Both the position numbers and the translations under genes were made by a program. A DNA stretch of 35,635 nucleotides from Siculibacillus sp. (GTDB lineage Bacteria; Pseudomonadota; Alphaproteobacteria; Rhizobiales; Ancalomicrobiaceae): positions 1 through 35,635 of the forward strand of contig JAOTSD010000039.1 in the NCBI GenBank assembly GCA_030247555.1, written 5' to 3'. This document shows positions 9,360 through 21,012 of the stretch, piece by piece (position 1 is the stretch's first letter; the number at the start of each line of letters is the position of its first letter). Below the pieces are notes generated by a model. The model saw only the letters and a list, made by a program, of their open reading frames with translations. It had not been told where the DNA came from and ran no database searches.

Positions 9360-9725
9360 TCACTTCTCGCGCTTCAGCCCTTTGGCGGCGAGTTCTTCGA
9401 GATGGCGCGCCCAGAGCGCGTCGTGATCGCGGCCGAGTTCGGCGAAGTGGCTCCAGGTGTAGATGCCGGTGTCGTGGAGATCGTCGAACTTCAGGCGGAC
9501 GGCGTAGTTGCCGACCGGCTCGACGCCGATGATCTCGACGTCCCGCTTGCCGCCGACCGTCCGACGTTCCGCCGGCGAATGCCCCTGAACTTCGGCCGAG
9601 GGACTCATGACGCGGAGAAATTCGGCGGTGAGTTCGTGACGCTCGCCCCCTTCGAAAGAGACGATCAGGGTCCGCCGATCCTTGGTCAGACGGATCTCGG
9701 TCGGGCGAACAGTTTCGGTGGTCAT
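9360..9725 (-). CDS. DUF971 (gamma-butyrobetaine hydroxylase N-terminal-like) protein
   Basis: The 121-aa single-domain protein has the DUF971 pattern: PTEIRLTKDRRTLIVSFEGGE at the N-terminus, LTAEFLRVMSPSAEVQGH in the middle, and VEIIGVEPVGNYAVRLKFDDLHDTGIYTW. The same fold is the small N-terminal domain of gamma-butyrobetaine hydroxylase, but the catalytic oxygenase domain is absent. Stand-alone DUF971 proteins often sit near iron-sulfur or cofactor genes; here the divergent neighbour 153 bp away is moaA. The start at 9725 (MTTETVRP) has AGGAGAG upstream; the longer open frame upstream overlaps moaA and is not coding. Confidence 0.88.
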   Translation of the reverse strand: MTTETVRPTEIRLTKDRRTLIVSFEGGERHELTAEFLRVMSPSAEVQGHSPAERRTVGGKRDVEIIGVEPVGNYAVRLKFDDLHDTGIYTWSHFAELGRDHDALWARHLEELAAKGLKREK

Positions 9726-9878
9726 CGCGGCGTCTCTCCTCGCGTCCTCGGGGTCCGTGGGACATAGGTCGGGGGGCGGGATCGCGCAAGTCTCGGACCC
9801 CGCCGGTTGACGACGGCGTCCCGCGACATATGGTTCACCGCATGCGCGATCCCGCGTCGCGACGGCTGGAGCGAGAAG

Positions 9879-10901
9879 ATGGCATTCGTGGTCGGGGAAG
9901 ACGGACGGTCGCGACTGGTCGATCCCTACGGGCGGGGGATCAGCTACCTGCGCGTCTCGGTCACCGATCGCTGCGACTTCCGCTGCCACTATTGCATGTC
10001 GGAGGACATGACCTTCCTGCCCAAGAAGGACGTGCTGAGCCTCGAGGAACTCGACCGGCTGTGTTCCGCCTTCGTGCGGCTCGGCACCCGCAAGATCCGG
10101 CTGACCGGCGGCGAGCCGTTGGTGCGCAAGGGCGTGATGACGCTCATCGCCTCGCTCGCCCGCCATCTCGGCGACGGGCTCGACGAGCTGACGCTGACAA
10201 CCAACGGCTCGCAACTGGCGAAACACGCTCGCCAACTCGCCGAGATCGGCATCCGCCGCCTCAACGTCTCGCTCGACACGCTCGACGCCGAGAAATTCCG
10301 CCGCATCACCCGATGGGGCGAGATCGCACCGGTGTTGGCCGGCATCGACGCGGCGCTGGAGGCGGGGCTCGCGGTGAAGCTCAACACGGTGGCGGTCAAG
10401 GATTTCAACGAGAGCGAGATCGAACACCTCATGCGCTTCGCCCACGAGCGGGGCATGGACATGACGTTGATCGAGACCATGCCGCTCGGCGAGATCGGCG
10501 GTGACCGCGTCGATCAGTATCTGCCGCTCGACCGCGTCCGCGCCGACCTGGAAGCCCGCTTCACGCTGAGCGACGTCGACCACCGCTCCGGCGGGCCGGC
10601 ACGCTACGTGCGGGTGGCGGAGACCGGTGGGCGGCTCGGGTTCATCACGCCGATGAGCCACAATTTCTGCGAAAGTTGCAATCGCGTCCGTCTCACCTGC
10701 ACCGGCACGCTCTACATGTGCCTCGGCCAGAACGATGCCGCCGACCTGCGCCGGGTGCTGCGCGAGAGCGAGGACGACCGCGCCGTCGAGACGGCGATCG
10801 AGGCGGCGATCGACCGCAAGCCCCGGGGCCACGACTTCGTCATCGAGCGGTCCGGCACCGGGCCTTCGATCCTGCGCCACATGAGCACCACCGGCGGCTG
10901 A
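9879..10901 (+). CDS. moaA: GTP 3',8-cyclase MoaA
   Basis: Radical-SAM enzyme that starts molybdenum-cofactor synthesis by rearranging GTP. The 340-aa product has the SAM cluster motif C32-x3-C36-x2-C39 ([10 protein letters not shown]), [11 protein letters not shown], and the second 4Fe-4S site C264-x2-C267-x13-C281. It ends in the Gly-Gly tail that activity needs in this family. The frame stays open 24 codons upstream to 9807, but the ATG at 9879 has GGAG eight bases before it and is at the usual distance from the cluster. The next gene starts about 114 bp downstream. No other mo genes are in view. Confidence 0.96.
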   Translation: MAFVVGEDGRSRLVDPYGRGISYLRVSVTDRCDFRCHYCMSEDMTFLPKKDVLSLEELDRLCSAFVRLGTRKIRLTGGEPLVRKGVMTLIASLARHLGDGLDELTLTTNGSQLAKHARQLAEIGIRRLNVSLDTLDAEKFRRITRWGEIAPVLAGIDAALEAGLAVKLNTVAVKDFNESEIEHLMRFAHERGMDMTLIETMPLGEIGGDRVDQYLPLDRVRADLEARFTLSDVDHRSGGPARYVRVAETGGRLGFITPMSHNFCESCNRVRLTCTGTLYMCLGQNDAADLRRVLRESEDDRAVETAIEAAIDRKPRGHDFVIERSGTGPSILRHMSTTGG

Positions 10902-11015
10902 AGCGAGCCCGGCGTCCGGCGCACGGCCGGGTCGCGCAGCCGTGAATGGTCGCGGGCCGGTCGATCGTCTATGCGGGATCAATCGTTTCGCATCCTCCTC
11001 CCATTCGGATTCGAC

Positions 11016-11918
11016 ATGGCTCCGCCCCGGGACAATTCGCGTGGCATCGTCGCGATGAACCTCGCGATGTTCTGCTTCATCAGCTCCGACACGCTGGTGA
11101 AGTACGTCACCCGTTCGCTGCCGCTCGGCGAGGCGATCTTCCTGCGCGGCGCGATCGCGACCTTGCTGGTCGCGATGGTCGTCGCTCGCGATGGCTCGTG
11201 GCGCGACTGGCGGACGATGGTCGAGCCGCGAATGGGGCTGCGCCTCGTCGGGGAGATCGGCGCGACACTGTTCTATCTCCTCGCCCTCGTCCACATGCCG
11301 ATCGCCAACGTGACGGCGGTGTTCCAGGCCACCCCGCTGGCGATGACGGCGAGCGCGGCGCTCTTCCTCGGCGAGAAGGTGGGGCCGCGCCGGTGGGCGG
11401 CGATCGCCGTCGGGCTCGTCGGCGTGATGATCATCGTGCGCCCCGGCCTCGAGGGGTTCGACGTCTGGTCGCTCGCGGTGCTGACCTCGGTCGCCTTCGT
11501 CGCGCTGCGCGACATCGCCACCGCCCGACTGCCCGCGGACGCGCCTTCCTCGCTCGTCACCTTCACCACGGCGGCGGCCGTGACCCTGCTCGGCCTCGTG
11601 ATGCGGCCGTTCGAACATCTGGTCGGCGGCAACGTCGAATGGATCGTGCCGGACCCTTTCGTCGCCGGCCTCGTCGCCGTCAATGCGGTGGCCATGCTCG
11701 GCGGCTACGTCTTCCTCCTCTTCGCCACGCGGCTGGCCGAGACTTCGGCGATCGCTCCGTTCCGCTACACCCTGCTGGTGTGGTCGTTCCTCGCCGGCAT
11801 CGTCGTCTTCGGCCAATACCCGGACACGCCGACCCTGGTCGGCGCGACGATCGTGGTGGCGACCGGCCTCTATTCCTTCCATCGCGAGCGCGCCGCGCGG
11901 ATGCGACGCGGCACCTGA
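11016..11918 (+). CDS. EamA-family (DMT superfamily) transporter
   Basis: An inner-membrane protein of about 300 aa with ten predicted hydrophobic helices in two EamA repeats. Landmarks are FCFISSDTLVKYVTRSLPLGEAIFLRG near the start, VTAVFQATPLAMTASAALFLGEKV in the first half and IAPFRYTLLVWSFLAGIVVFGQYP in the second. Members export metabolites, often amino acids or nucleosides; the substrate cannot be read from the sequence. The start is uncertain: an ATG at 10971 adds 15 residues, but neither has a strong ribosome binding site. I prefer 11016 because family proteins begin just before the first helix. Confidence 0.85.
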   Translation: MAPPRDNSRGIVAMNLAMFCFISSDTLVKYVTRSLPLGEAIFLRGAIATLLVAMVVARDGSWRDWRTMVEPRMGLRLVGEIGATLFYLLALVHMPIANVTAVFQATPLAMTASAALFLGEKVGPRRWAAIAVGLVGVMIIVRPGLEGFDVWSLAVLTSVAFVALRDIATARLPADAPSSLVTFTTAAAVTLLGLVMRPFEHLVGGNVEWIVPDPFVAGLVAVNAVAMLGGYVFLLFATRLAETSAIAPFRYTLLVWSFLAGIVVFGQYPDTPTLVGATIVVATGLYSFHRERAARMRRGT

Positions 11919-12197
11919 CGAAAGACGATCGATCGGGATTTCCCCCCTTGAAGTCCGGCGCCCGGCTCACGACCTCTGCACCGAGACCCGGCCGCCCGGC
12001 CGCCTCGAGAAAACCGTCACCGGGCCCCTCTGGCGAGAGACGTCGGCGCTCTCGTGATGTCGGTGACGCCGTGGACCTGCCGACCCTACTCTCGAGACGA
12101 CCATGACGGACCTCGATCGCAGGCGCGCCCGGACGCTTCGGCGCGCCGGCCGGATTCGGCGGGATGGCGAGCACGGCGGGATCCGGGAGGGCGGGCG

Positions 12198-13265
12198 ATG
12201 AGAGCGCCCGGGACCCAGCGCGGCGCCCTCGGCTACTTCAAATGGGCGTTCATCGTCACCGCGGCGGGTCTGGCGCTCGGGGCACTGCTCGGATGGCGGA
12301 CGACCGGAACGGTCGGCGGCACCGCCACGGTGTTCTTCGTATGCGCCGTGCTGGCGGTGCTCGAGATCTCGCTCTCTTTCGACAACGCCATCGTCAACGC
12401 CAACAAGCTGAAGGAGATGACGCCGGTCTGGCGTCACCGTTTCCTCACCTGGGGCATCGTCATCGCCGTCTTCGGCATGCGCATCGTCTTTCCGCTGGCG
12501 ATCGTCGCCATGGCGGCGCGGATCGGGCCGATCGAGGCGTTGGAGCTCGCCGCGACCCGGCCCGACGAATACGCCCGCATCATGCTCGACGCGCATCTGC
12601 CGATCGCCGCCTTCGGCGGCACCTTCCTGATGATGGTCGGCCTCACCTACTTCTTCGATCGCGACAAGAAGATCCACTGGATCGCCTTGCCGGAACGGCT
12701 GATGGCACGGTCGGCGACGATCAAGGGCATCGAGATCGCGGTGGTGCTCGGTCTGATGCTGGGCTTCTCGGCCCTGCTCGACGAGAAGGACGCCGTCACC
12801 TTCGTCTACGCGGCGATCTACGGGCTCCTCACCTTCCTCGCGGTGGAGGTGATCGGCGCCCTTCTGGACGCTTCGCAGGAGACCCTGAGCCAAGCGGCGC
12901 GCGGCGGGGTCGGCGCATTCCTCTACCTCGAGGTGCTCGACGCCAGCTTCTCCTTCGACGGCGTGATCGGCGCCTTCGCGCTCACCCAGAACCTCTTCGT
13001 CATCGCCATCGGCCTCGGCATCGGCGCCATGTACGTCCGCTCGATGACCATCATGCTGGTCGACAAGGGTGCGCTCACCGCCTACCGCTACCTCGAGCAC
13101 GGTGCCTTCTACGCCATCGTCATCCTCTCGGTGATCATGTACGCACAGACGCTCGTCCACATTCCGGAAGTGATCACCGGCCTCGGCGGGGCGACGCTGA
13201 TCGGCATCTCGTGGTGGTCGTCGATCCGCTTCAACCACGAAGAGGCACGCCGCAACGGCGGTTGA
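12198..13265 (+). CDS. DUF475 (TerC-like) integral membrane protein
   Basis: The 355-aa multi-pass membrane protein carries the family's paired acidic membrane motifs LEISLSFDNAIVNANKLKEM (about residue 55) and LEVLDASFSFDGVIGAFALT (about 245). About eight to nine hydrophobic helices are visible. Relatives include TerC, linked to tellurite resistance and, in other bacteria, to manganese export. Metal-ion transport is therefore a reasonable guess but not shown here. The ATG at 12198 is preceded by GGGAGGGCGG. A 32-codon arginine-rich open frame (12103-12201) ends across this start with an ATGA overlap; whether it is translated is unknown. Confidence 0.87.
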   Translation: MRAPGTQRGALGYFKWAFIVTAAGLALGALLGWRTTGTVGGTATVFFVCAVLAVLEISLSFDNAIVNANKLKEMTPVWRHRFLTWGIVIAVFGMRIVFPLAIVAMAARIGPIEALELAATRPDEYARIMLDAHLPIAAFGGTFLMMVGLTYFFDRDKKIHWIALPERLMARSATIKGIEIAVVLGLMLGFSALLDEKDAVTFVYAAIYGLLTFLAVEVIGALLDASQETLSQAARGGVGAFLYLEVLDASFSFDGVIGAFALTQNLFVIAIGLGIGAMYVRSMTIMLVDKGALTAYRYLEHGAFYAIVILSVIMYAQTLVHIPEVITGLGGATLIGISWWSSIRFNHEEARRNGG

Positions 13266-13594
13266 CGGGGCGCGCTCCGCGGCCCGGTCCGGGCTCCACG
13301 CGAGCGCCGCGGTCGGCTCCGCGAGACGAGCAACGCCCTCGCTTCACCGCGGTTTCCGCGATTCGTTCGCGATGCGTACGGTCCCGTTCGGAGCGTGCGC
13401 GATCACCGTTTCCGGCCGCTCCTCGGCTAGGACTTTCGTCTCCGGCTTGCTATAGGTGACCCATCACGTCCGACCCGACCGGGAGAGCGGGTGGGACGCC
13501 GCCCGAGATCGGGTGCTCGACACCTACTGGATAAATTTTCTGACCAGTCTATAAATCCGGTCAGAAGAAAGCTCGTGTTTGGGAGGATGCCAGC
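13266..13594. other. Upstream region of the TRAP dctQM operon
   Basis: This 329-bp gap has no gene that I can support. Its last 70 bases are A+T-rich and carry a TATAAA box nested in an inverted repeat (listed separately), then GGGAGG before the TTG start of dctQ. Confidence 0.6.
13538..13566 (+). promoter_or_regulatory. Probable operator overlapping the dctQ promoter
   Basis: A perfect inverted repeat, TTCTGACC-N13-GGTCAGAA, has arm centres 21 bp apart, so both half-sites face the same side of the helix. The spacer contains TATAAA, a good -10 box, placing transcription start around 13560. A repressor bound here would block the promoter. GGTC/GACC half-sites are typical of GntR/FadR-type regulators, but none is encoded in the window. 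Confidence 0.6.
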
Positions 13595-14215
13595 TTGAAC
13601 GCCCTCATCGCCATCTCGCGATCGGTGGATGCGGTCACCGTGCGGCTCGGGCGGATCGTCGCTTGGCTGCTGGTCGCCGCGATCCTGATCTCGACCGTCA
13701 ACGCCGTCATCCGCAAGGTCTTCGACATGTCGTCGAACGCTTGGCTCGAGGCCCAGTGGATGTTGTTCGGCGCGGTGTTCCTTCTGTGCGCCTCTTGGAC
13801 GCTGCAGGCCAACGAGCACATCCGCATCGACATCGTGAACACCACGCTGTCGAAGAAGACGCGCAACGTCATCGAACTCGTCGGTCACGTGTTCTTTCTG
13901 ATGCCGATGGCGGCGGTGATGGTGTGGACGGCGCTGCCCTTCGCTCTCGCCTCCTACAATGCGAACGAGCAGTCGTTCTCGGCCGGCGGTCTGCCGCAGT
14001 GGCCGGCGAAGTTCCTCGTCCTCGCCGGGTTCGTCGTTCTCTTCGTCCAGGCACTCTCTGAACTCGTCAAGCGCATCGCGGTGATGCGGGGCCTTATCGA
14101 GGACGCCCACGCCGCCGGTGGTCATCACGCCGCGGCGGAAGCGGAAGCCGAACGTCTGCTCGCTCTGGCCGAAGCCGAACGGGTCGCCGCCGACAAGGCG
14201 AAGTCCGCCTCCTGA
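13595..14215 (+). CDS. dctQ: TRAP transporter small permease (DctQ)
   Basis: The 206-aa, four-helix subunit partners DctM in sodium-driven uptake of organic acids. Hydrophobic helices lie at about residues 22-42, 55-70, 90-115 and 135-155. The conserved EAQWMLFGAVFLLCASWTLQANEHIRID stretch is typical of DctQ in the long (mannitol/chloroaromatic) TRAP group. The C-terminal 50 residues are an alanine/glutamate-rich tail (HHAAAEAEAERLLALAEAER), longer than usual. The start is TTG, eight bases after GGGAGG. The nearby ATG at 13587 is in another frame and stops after three codons, so TTG is the only sensible choice. dctM follows 71 bp downstream. Confidence 0.92.
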   Translation: MNALIAISRSVDAVTVRLGRIVAWLLVAAILISTVNAVIRKVFDMSSNAWLEAQWMLFGAVFLLCASWTLQANEHIRIDIVNTTLSKKTRNVIELVGHVFFLMPMAAVMVWTALPFALASYNANEQSFSAGGLPQWPAKFLVLAGFVVLFVQALSELVKRIAVMRGLIEDAHAAGGHHAAAEAEAERLLALAEAERVAADKAKSAS

Positions 14216-14286
14216 CGATTTCGCACGGTCGACCCCCCTCGACGAGGGCGCGGGTCGGCATCGCCCCTCCTGCTCGGAACGACCTC

Positions 14287-16290
14287 ATGGCCGCGTTCAT
14301 CGCCCACAACATCGCCCCGATCATGTTCGCATCGTTGGTGGTGTTCCTGCTCCTCGGTTATCCGGTGGCCTTCTCGCTCGCCGGATGCGGATTGTTCTTC
14401 TTCGTCATCGGCGTGGAACTGGCGCCCTATTCCAGCGGCAACATCAATCTCGACTGGGTGCTCCTGCAGACGCTGCCGGAACGCATCTACGGCGTGATGA
14501 ACAACGACGTGCTGCTGGCGATTCCGTTCTTCACCTTCATGGGGTTGGTGTTGGAACGGTCGGGCATGGCGGAGGACCTGCTCGACACCATCGGGCAGTT
14601 GTTCGGCGGCATCCGCGGCGGGCTCGCCTATGCGGTGATCTTCGTCGGCGCGCTGCTCGCCGCGACCACCGGCGTGGTCGCGGCTTCGGTCATCTCGATG
14701 GGCCTGATCTCGCTGCCGATCATGCTGCGCTACGGCTACGACCGGCGCGTCGCCTCGGGCGTCATCGCGGCGTCGGGCACGCTCGCCCAGATCATCCCGC
14801 CGTCGCTGGTGCTGATCATCATGGCCGACCAGCTCGGCGCCGACGTCGGCGCCATGTACGAGGGCGCCTTCGTGCCCGGCATCGTGCTCGCCTCGCTCTA
14901 TGCCGGCTACGTCTTCCTCGTCACGGTCATCTTCCCCAAGGCGGCGCCGGGCCTGCCGCCGGAGGCGATCGGCTTCAAGGAGACCAATCCGGTCGCCGCC
15001 TCGCGGCTCGCCCGCATCAACGCCGGGCTACTGATGGCCGGCCTCGCCACCGCCGCGGTCGGCTTCCTGCCGAGCCTCAAACACGCCGTCACCGACGCGT
15101 TGGGGACCGGTTCTTTCTCGCAGATCTTCTTCGCGGTGTTCATGATCCTCGTGGCGATCGCTGCGATCGGCTTCCTGGTCAAGCTCGTGCGCGTGTTCAT
15201 GAGCGGCGACGAGAACCGCGGCATTCTCTCCCTCACCTTCCTAGTGGTGGTCTCCGGCGTCTTCGGTTGGTGGGTGATGAGCCGCACCCAGATCAAGGGC
15301 GGCGCCGACTTCGTCATCTTGGCCATGTCGGTCGGCGTCAGCTTCTCGTTCGTCGTCGCTTGCGTGAACTGGCTGACCGACCGCTTCCTCGGCATCCGCT
15401 TCCTGTCGAAGATCGCCCAGCAGGTGACCTTCGTCATGGTGCCGCCGCTGGCGCTGATCTTCCTGGTGCTGGGCACCATCTTCATCGGCGTGGCGACGCC
15501 GACCGAAGGCGGCGCCATGGGCGCCTCGGGCGCCATGCTGCTGGCGTGGATGAAGCGGTCGATCGACAACGACCCGAGCCGCTTCAACTTCACCATCGTG
15601 CGGCAGGCGACCGAATCGACCGCCAAGCTCTCCGCCTTCGTGCTGTTCATCCTGGTCGGTGCGCGCGTCTTCTCGCTCACCTTCTATGGCGTCAATGGTC
15701 ACGTCTGGGTCGAGGAGATCCTGTCGTCGCTGCCGGGCGGCCTCTACGGCTTCCTGATCATCGTCAACATCGCGGTGTTCCTGCTCGCCTTCTTCCTCGA
15801 CTTCTTCGAACTGGCGTTCATCGTCATCCCGCTCCTGAAGCCGGCGGTGGAGAAGATCTTCACCACCGATCCGACGGCGCTGGCCATCGCGGCGCAGTTC
15901 AACCTGACCACGCCGGAGGACATCGCCAAGACGATGATCATCTGGTTCGGTGTGATGATGGGCGTCAACATGCAGACGTCGTTCATGCATCCGCCCTTCG
16001 GCTTCGCCCTGTTCTTCCTGCGCTCGGTCGCCCCGCGCAATCCCTACAAAGACCGAGTGACGGGCAAGACCATGGCACCGGTGAAGACCAGCGAAATCTA
16101 CTGGGGCGCGGTGCCGTTCGTCGTCATTCAGCTGGTCATGGTGACACTGGTGATGTACACGCCCGGCATGGTCATCCACGCCAAGGAAGCCGTGAGTGCC
16201 GCCGACAAGCAGAAGGCGCTGCAGCAGCTCGACAACATCCCGCAGATCGACATACCCGGATTCGATCTGGGAGGACCGCCGAAGTTCTGA
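14287..16290 (+). CDS. dctM: TRAP transporter large permease (DctM, long form)
   Basis: The 667-aa membrane-embedded subunit moves the substrate, coupled to sodium. DctM signatures are present: FLLLGYPVAFSLAG near the N-terminus, AIPFFTFMGLVLERSGMAEDLL, GGIRGGLAYAVIFVGALLAATTGVVAASV and IIPPSLVLIIMAD in the first half. The second half has GVATPTEGGAMGASGAML and TSFMHPPFGFALFFLR. It is longer than the common 430-aa DctM because of an insertion with extra helices between about residues 240 and 380, as in the mannitol/chloroaromatic (TakM-like) branch. It pairs with the binding proteins encoded convergently downstream. Confidence 0.94.
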   Translation: MAAFIAHNIAPIMFASLVVFLLLGYPVAFSLAGCGLFFFVIGVELAPYSSGNINLDWVLLQTLPERIYGVMNNDVLLAIPFFTFMGLVLERSGMAEDLLDTIGQLFGGIRGGLAYAVIFVGALLAATTGVVAASVISMGLISLPIMLRYGYDRRVASGVIAASGTLAQIIPPSLVLIIMADQLGADVGAMYEGAFVPGIVLASLYAGYVFLVTVIFPKAAPGLPPEAIGFKETNPVAASRLARINAGLLMAGLATAAVGFLPSLKHAVTDALGTGSFSQIFFAVFMILVAIAAIGFLVKLVRVFMSGDENRGILSLTFLVVVSGVFGWWVMSRTQIKGGADFVILAMSVGVSFSFVVACVNWLTDRFLGIRFLSKIAQQVTFVMVPPLALIFLVLGTIFIGVATPTEGGAMGASGAMLLAWMKRSIDNDPSRFNFTIVRQATESTAKLSAFVLFILVGARVFSLTFYGVNGHVWVEEILSSLPGGLYGFLIIVNIAVFLLAFFLDFFELAFIVIPLLKPAVEKIFTTDPTALAIAAQFNLTTPEDIAKTMIIWFGVMMGVNMQTSFMHPPFGFALFFLRSVAPRNPYKDRVTGKTMAPVKTSEIYWGAVPFVVIQLVMVTLVMYTPGMVIHAKEAVSAADKQKALQQLDNIPQIDIPGFDLGGPPKF

Positions 16291-16318
16291 CGCGGGCCGT
16301 CGCCGCTGCGACCGGACG

Positions 16319-16343
16319 AGGGGGGCTTCGGCCCCCCTTCTTC
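16319..16343 (+). terminator. Terminator after dctM
   Basis: Stem AGGGGGGC / GCCCCCCT closed by a stable TTCG tetraloop, followed by TCTTC, 28 bp after the dctM stop. Confidence 0.8.
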
Positions 16344-16453
16344 ATGCGCGCTTTCCTCCGCGCCGCACCGTCCGCGGCCGACCGAACCGCGACGGAGTCG
16401 GAATCGGCCGGGGCGGACATCGGGGGACCGCGTCCCATCGCTCCGAAAAGACC

Positions 16454-16485
16454 GAAAGGCCCGGGGATCACTCCCCGGGCCTTTC
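16454..16485. terminator. Terminator between dctM and the first dctP
   Basis: A perfect 14-bp stem (GAAAGGCCCGGGGA / TCCCCGGGCCTTTC) with a 4-nt loop. It lies 25 bp past the stop of the minus-strand dctP, with T-rich sequence on both outer sides, so it probably serves both directions. Confidence 0.8.
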
Positions 16486-16510
16486 GTCATTTCGTTCGTT
16501 CGATCGATGA

Positions 16511-17797
<1,287 letters not shown>

Positions 17798-17861
17798 GTC
17801 ACCTCGTGCGGCGGAAAACCCTTCCCGCACAAGGATGTTTCGGCGTTGGGAGAGAGATGCG

Positions 17862-17890
17862 GACGGCGGAGCCAAACTCGCTCCGCCGTC
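17862..17890. terminator. Hairpin after dctP copy 2
   Basis: An 11-bp perfect stem (GACGGCGGAGC / GCTCCGCCGTC) with a 7-nt loop, 36 bp past the stop of the minus-strand gene. The T-run (TTT) is on the plus side, so on minus this is a stem without a strong U-tract. Confidence 0.55.
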
Positions 17891-17926
17891 TTTGCACATC
17901 CGATCAAACGATCGAATCGGCCGGCA

Positions 17927-20093
<2,167 letters not shown>

Positions 20094-20132
20094 GTTCGTC
20101 TCCTCGTCTCGTTCTCGTGTCGTAGGGTGCGA

Positions 20133-20909
20133 TCAACGGATCGCGAAGGGGAACCAGCGGCCGGCGATCCGCTCCAGCGAGCCGTCGCGGTCGAGTTCGG
20201 CGAGCGCCTGATCGACCGACCGGCCGAGATCGGCGTCCTCACGACGGAAGGCGATGCCGGCGCCGGCGCCGAAGTGCCGGGGATTGTCGACCGGCCGGCC
20301 GACGAAGCGCAGATGGCGGCCGGCGAAGTCGTGGTCGAGCAGGTCGAAGAGGGTCAGCGCGTCGCCGAAGACGAGGTCGACGTGACCGGCGGCCAGTGCC
20401 TCGAGGGCCTCCGGCTCGGTGGCGAAGTTGGAGATCGTCGCGCCGGCCGGGGCGTAGAGGGCGGCGAGGTGGACCGCATGGGCGGTACCGGTGCGCACGC
20501 CGATGCGAAGCCCCTTGGCCGAGTGCGGCCCCGGGTCCGACGGCGCGGCCCGGTCGCGGCCGACGAAGCGCGGGGCGATGCGATGGTAGGCGGCGGTGAA
20601 CTCGACGAGGCGGCGCGCCTCCTCGGTGATCGGCTGGGACGCGACGAGGAGGTCGACGCGGCCGGCGCGCAACGACGGGACGAGAGCGTCCCAGCCGGGC
20701 GCGGTGATCTCGCACTCGGCGCCGAGGCGAGCGCAAACGGCGCGCGCCACGTCGACGTCGTAACCGACCGGACGGCCATCGGCATCGATTCGGCTGAAGG
20801 GCGGATAGTGGCCGTCGGTGGCGATGCGGATGCGCTTCCACTCCCGCGCCTCGGCGGAACCGAGGGCCGTCGCGACGATGACGAGAAGAGCGAGCGGTCC
20901 GAGGCGCAT
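20133..20909 (-). CDS. Periplasmic amino-acid-type solute-binding protein (orphan)
   Basis: The 258-aa product is a type 2 periplasmic binding protein (SBP_bac_3 family). A signal peptide (MRLGPLALLVIVATALGSAEA) precedes the mature start near residue 22. Landmarks are IRIATDGHYPPFSRIDADGRPVGYDVDVARAV, GWDALVPSLRAGRVDLLVAS and GLRIGVRTGTAHAV, the standard amino-acid/opine binding layout. No ABC permease or ATPase is adjacent, so it either serves a transporter elsewhere or acts as a sensor. The frame is open upstream, but the ATG at 20909 gives a clean signal peptide. Confidence 0.88.
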   Translation of the reverse strand: MRLGPLALLVIVATALGSAEAREWKRIRIATDGHYPPFSRIDADGRPVGYDVDVARAVCARLGAECEITAPGWDALVPSLRAGRVDLLVASQPITEEARRLVEFTAAYHRIAPRFVGRDRAAPSDPGPHSAKGLRIGVRTGTAHAVHLAALYAPAGATISNFATEPEALEALAAGHVDLVFGDALTLFDLLDHDFAGRHLRFVGRPVDNPRHFGAGAGIAFRREDADLGRSVDQALAELDRDGSLERIAGRWFPFAIR

Positions 20910-21012
20910 GGGGCTCCGAAGGGGAAGGCGGCCTGAATCGTCCCGGTCGCAGCGGGTGCGCCGGAGCGCTCCCCATAACACGGCGGCGGCCCGGCGTCGC
21001 GGCCCTCGCACC

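Noticed and set aside
13587-13598. ATG start for dctQ at 13587
   Set aside because: It is out of frame with DctQ and ends after three codons; the TTG at 13595 has the correct frame and spacing from GGGAGG.
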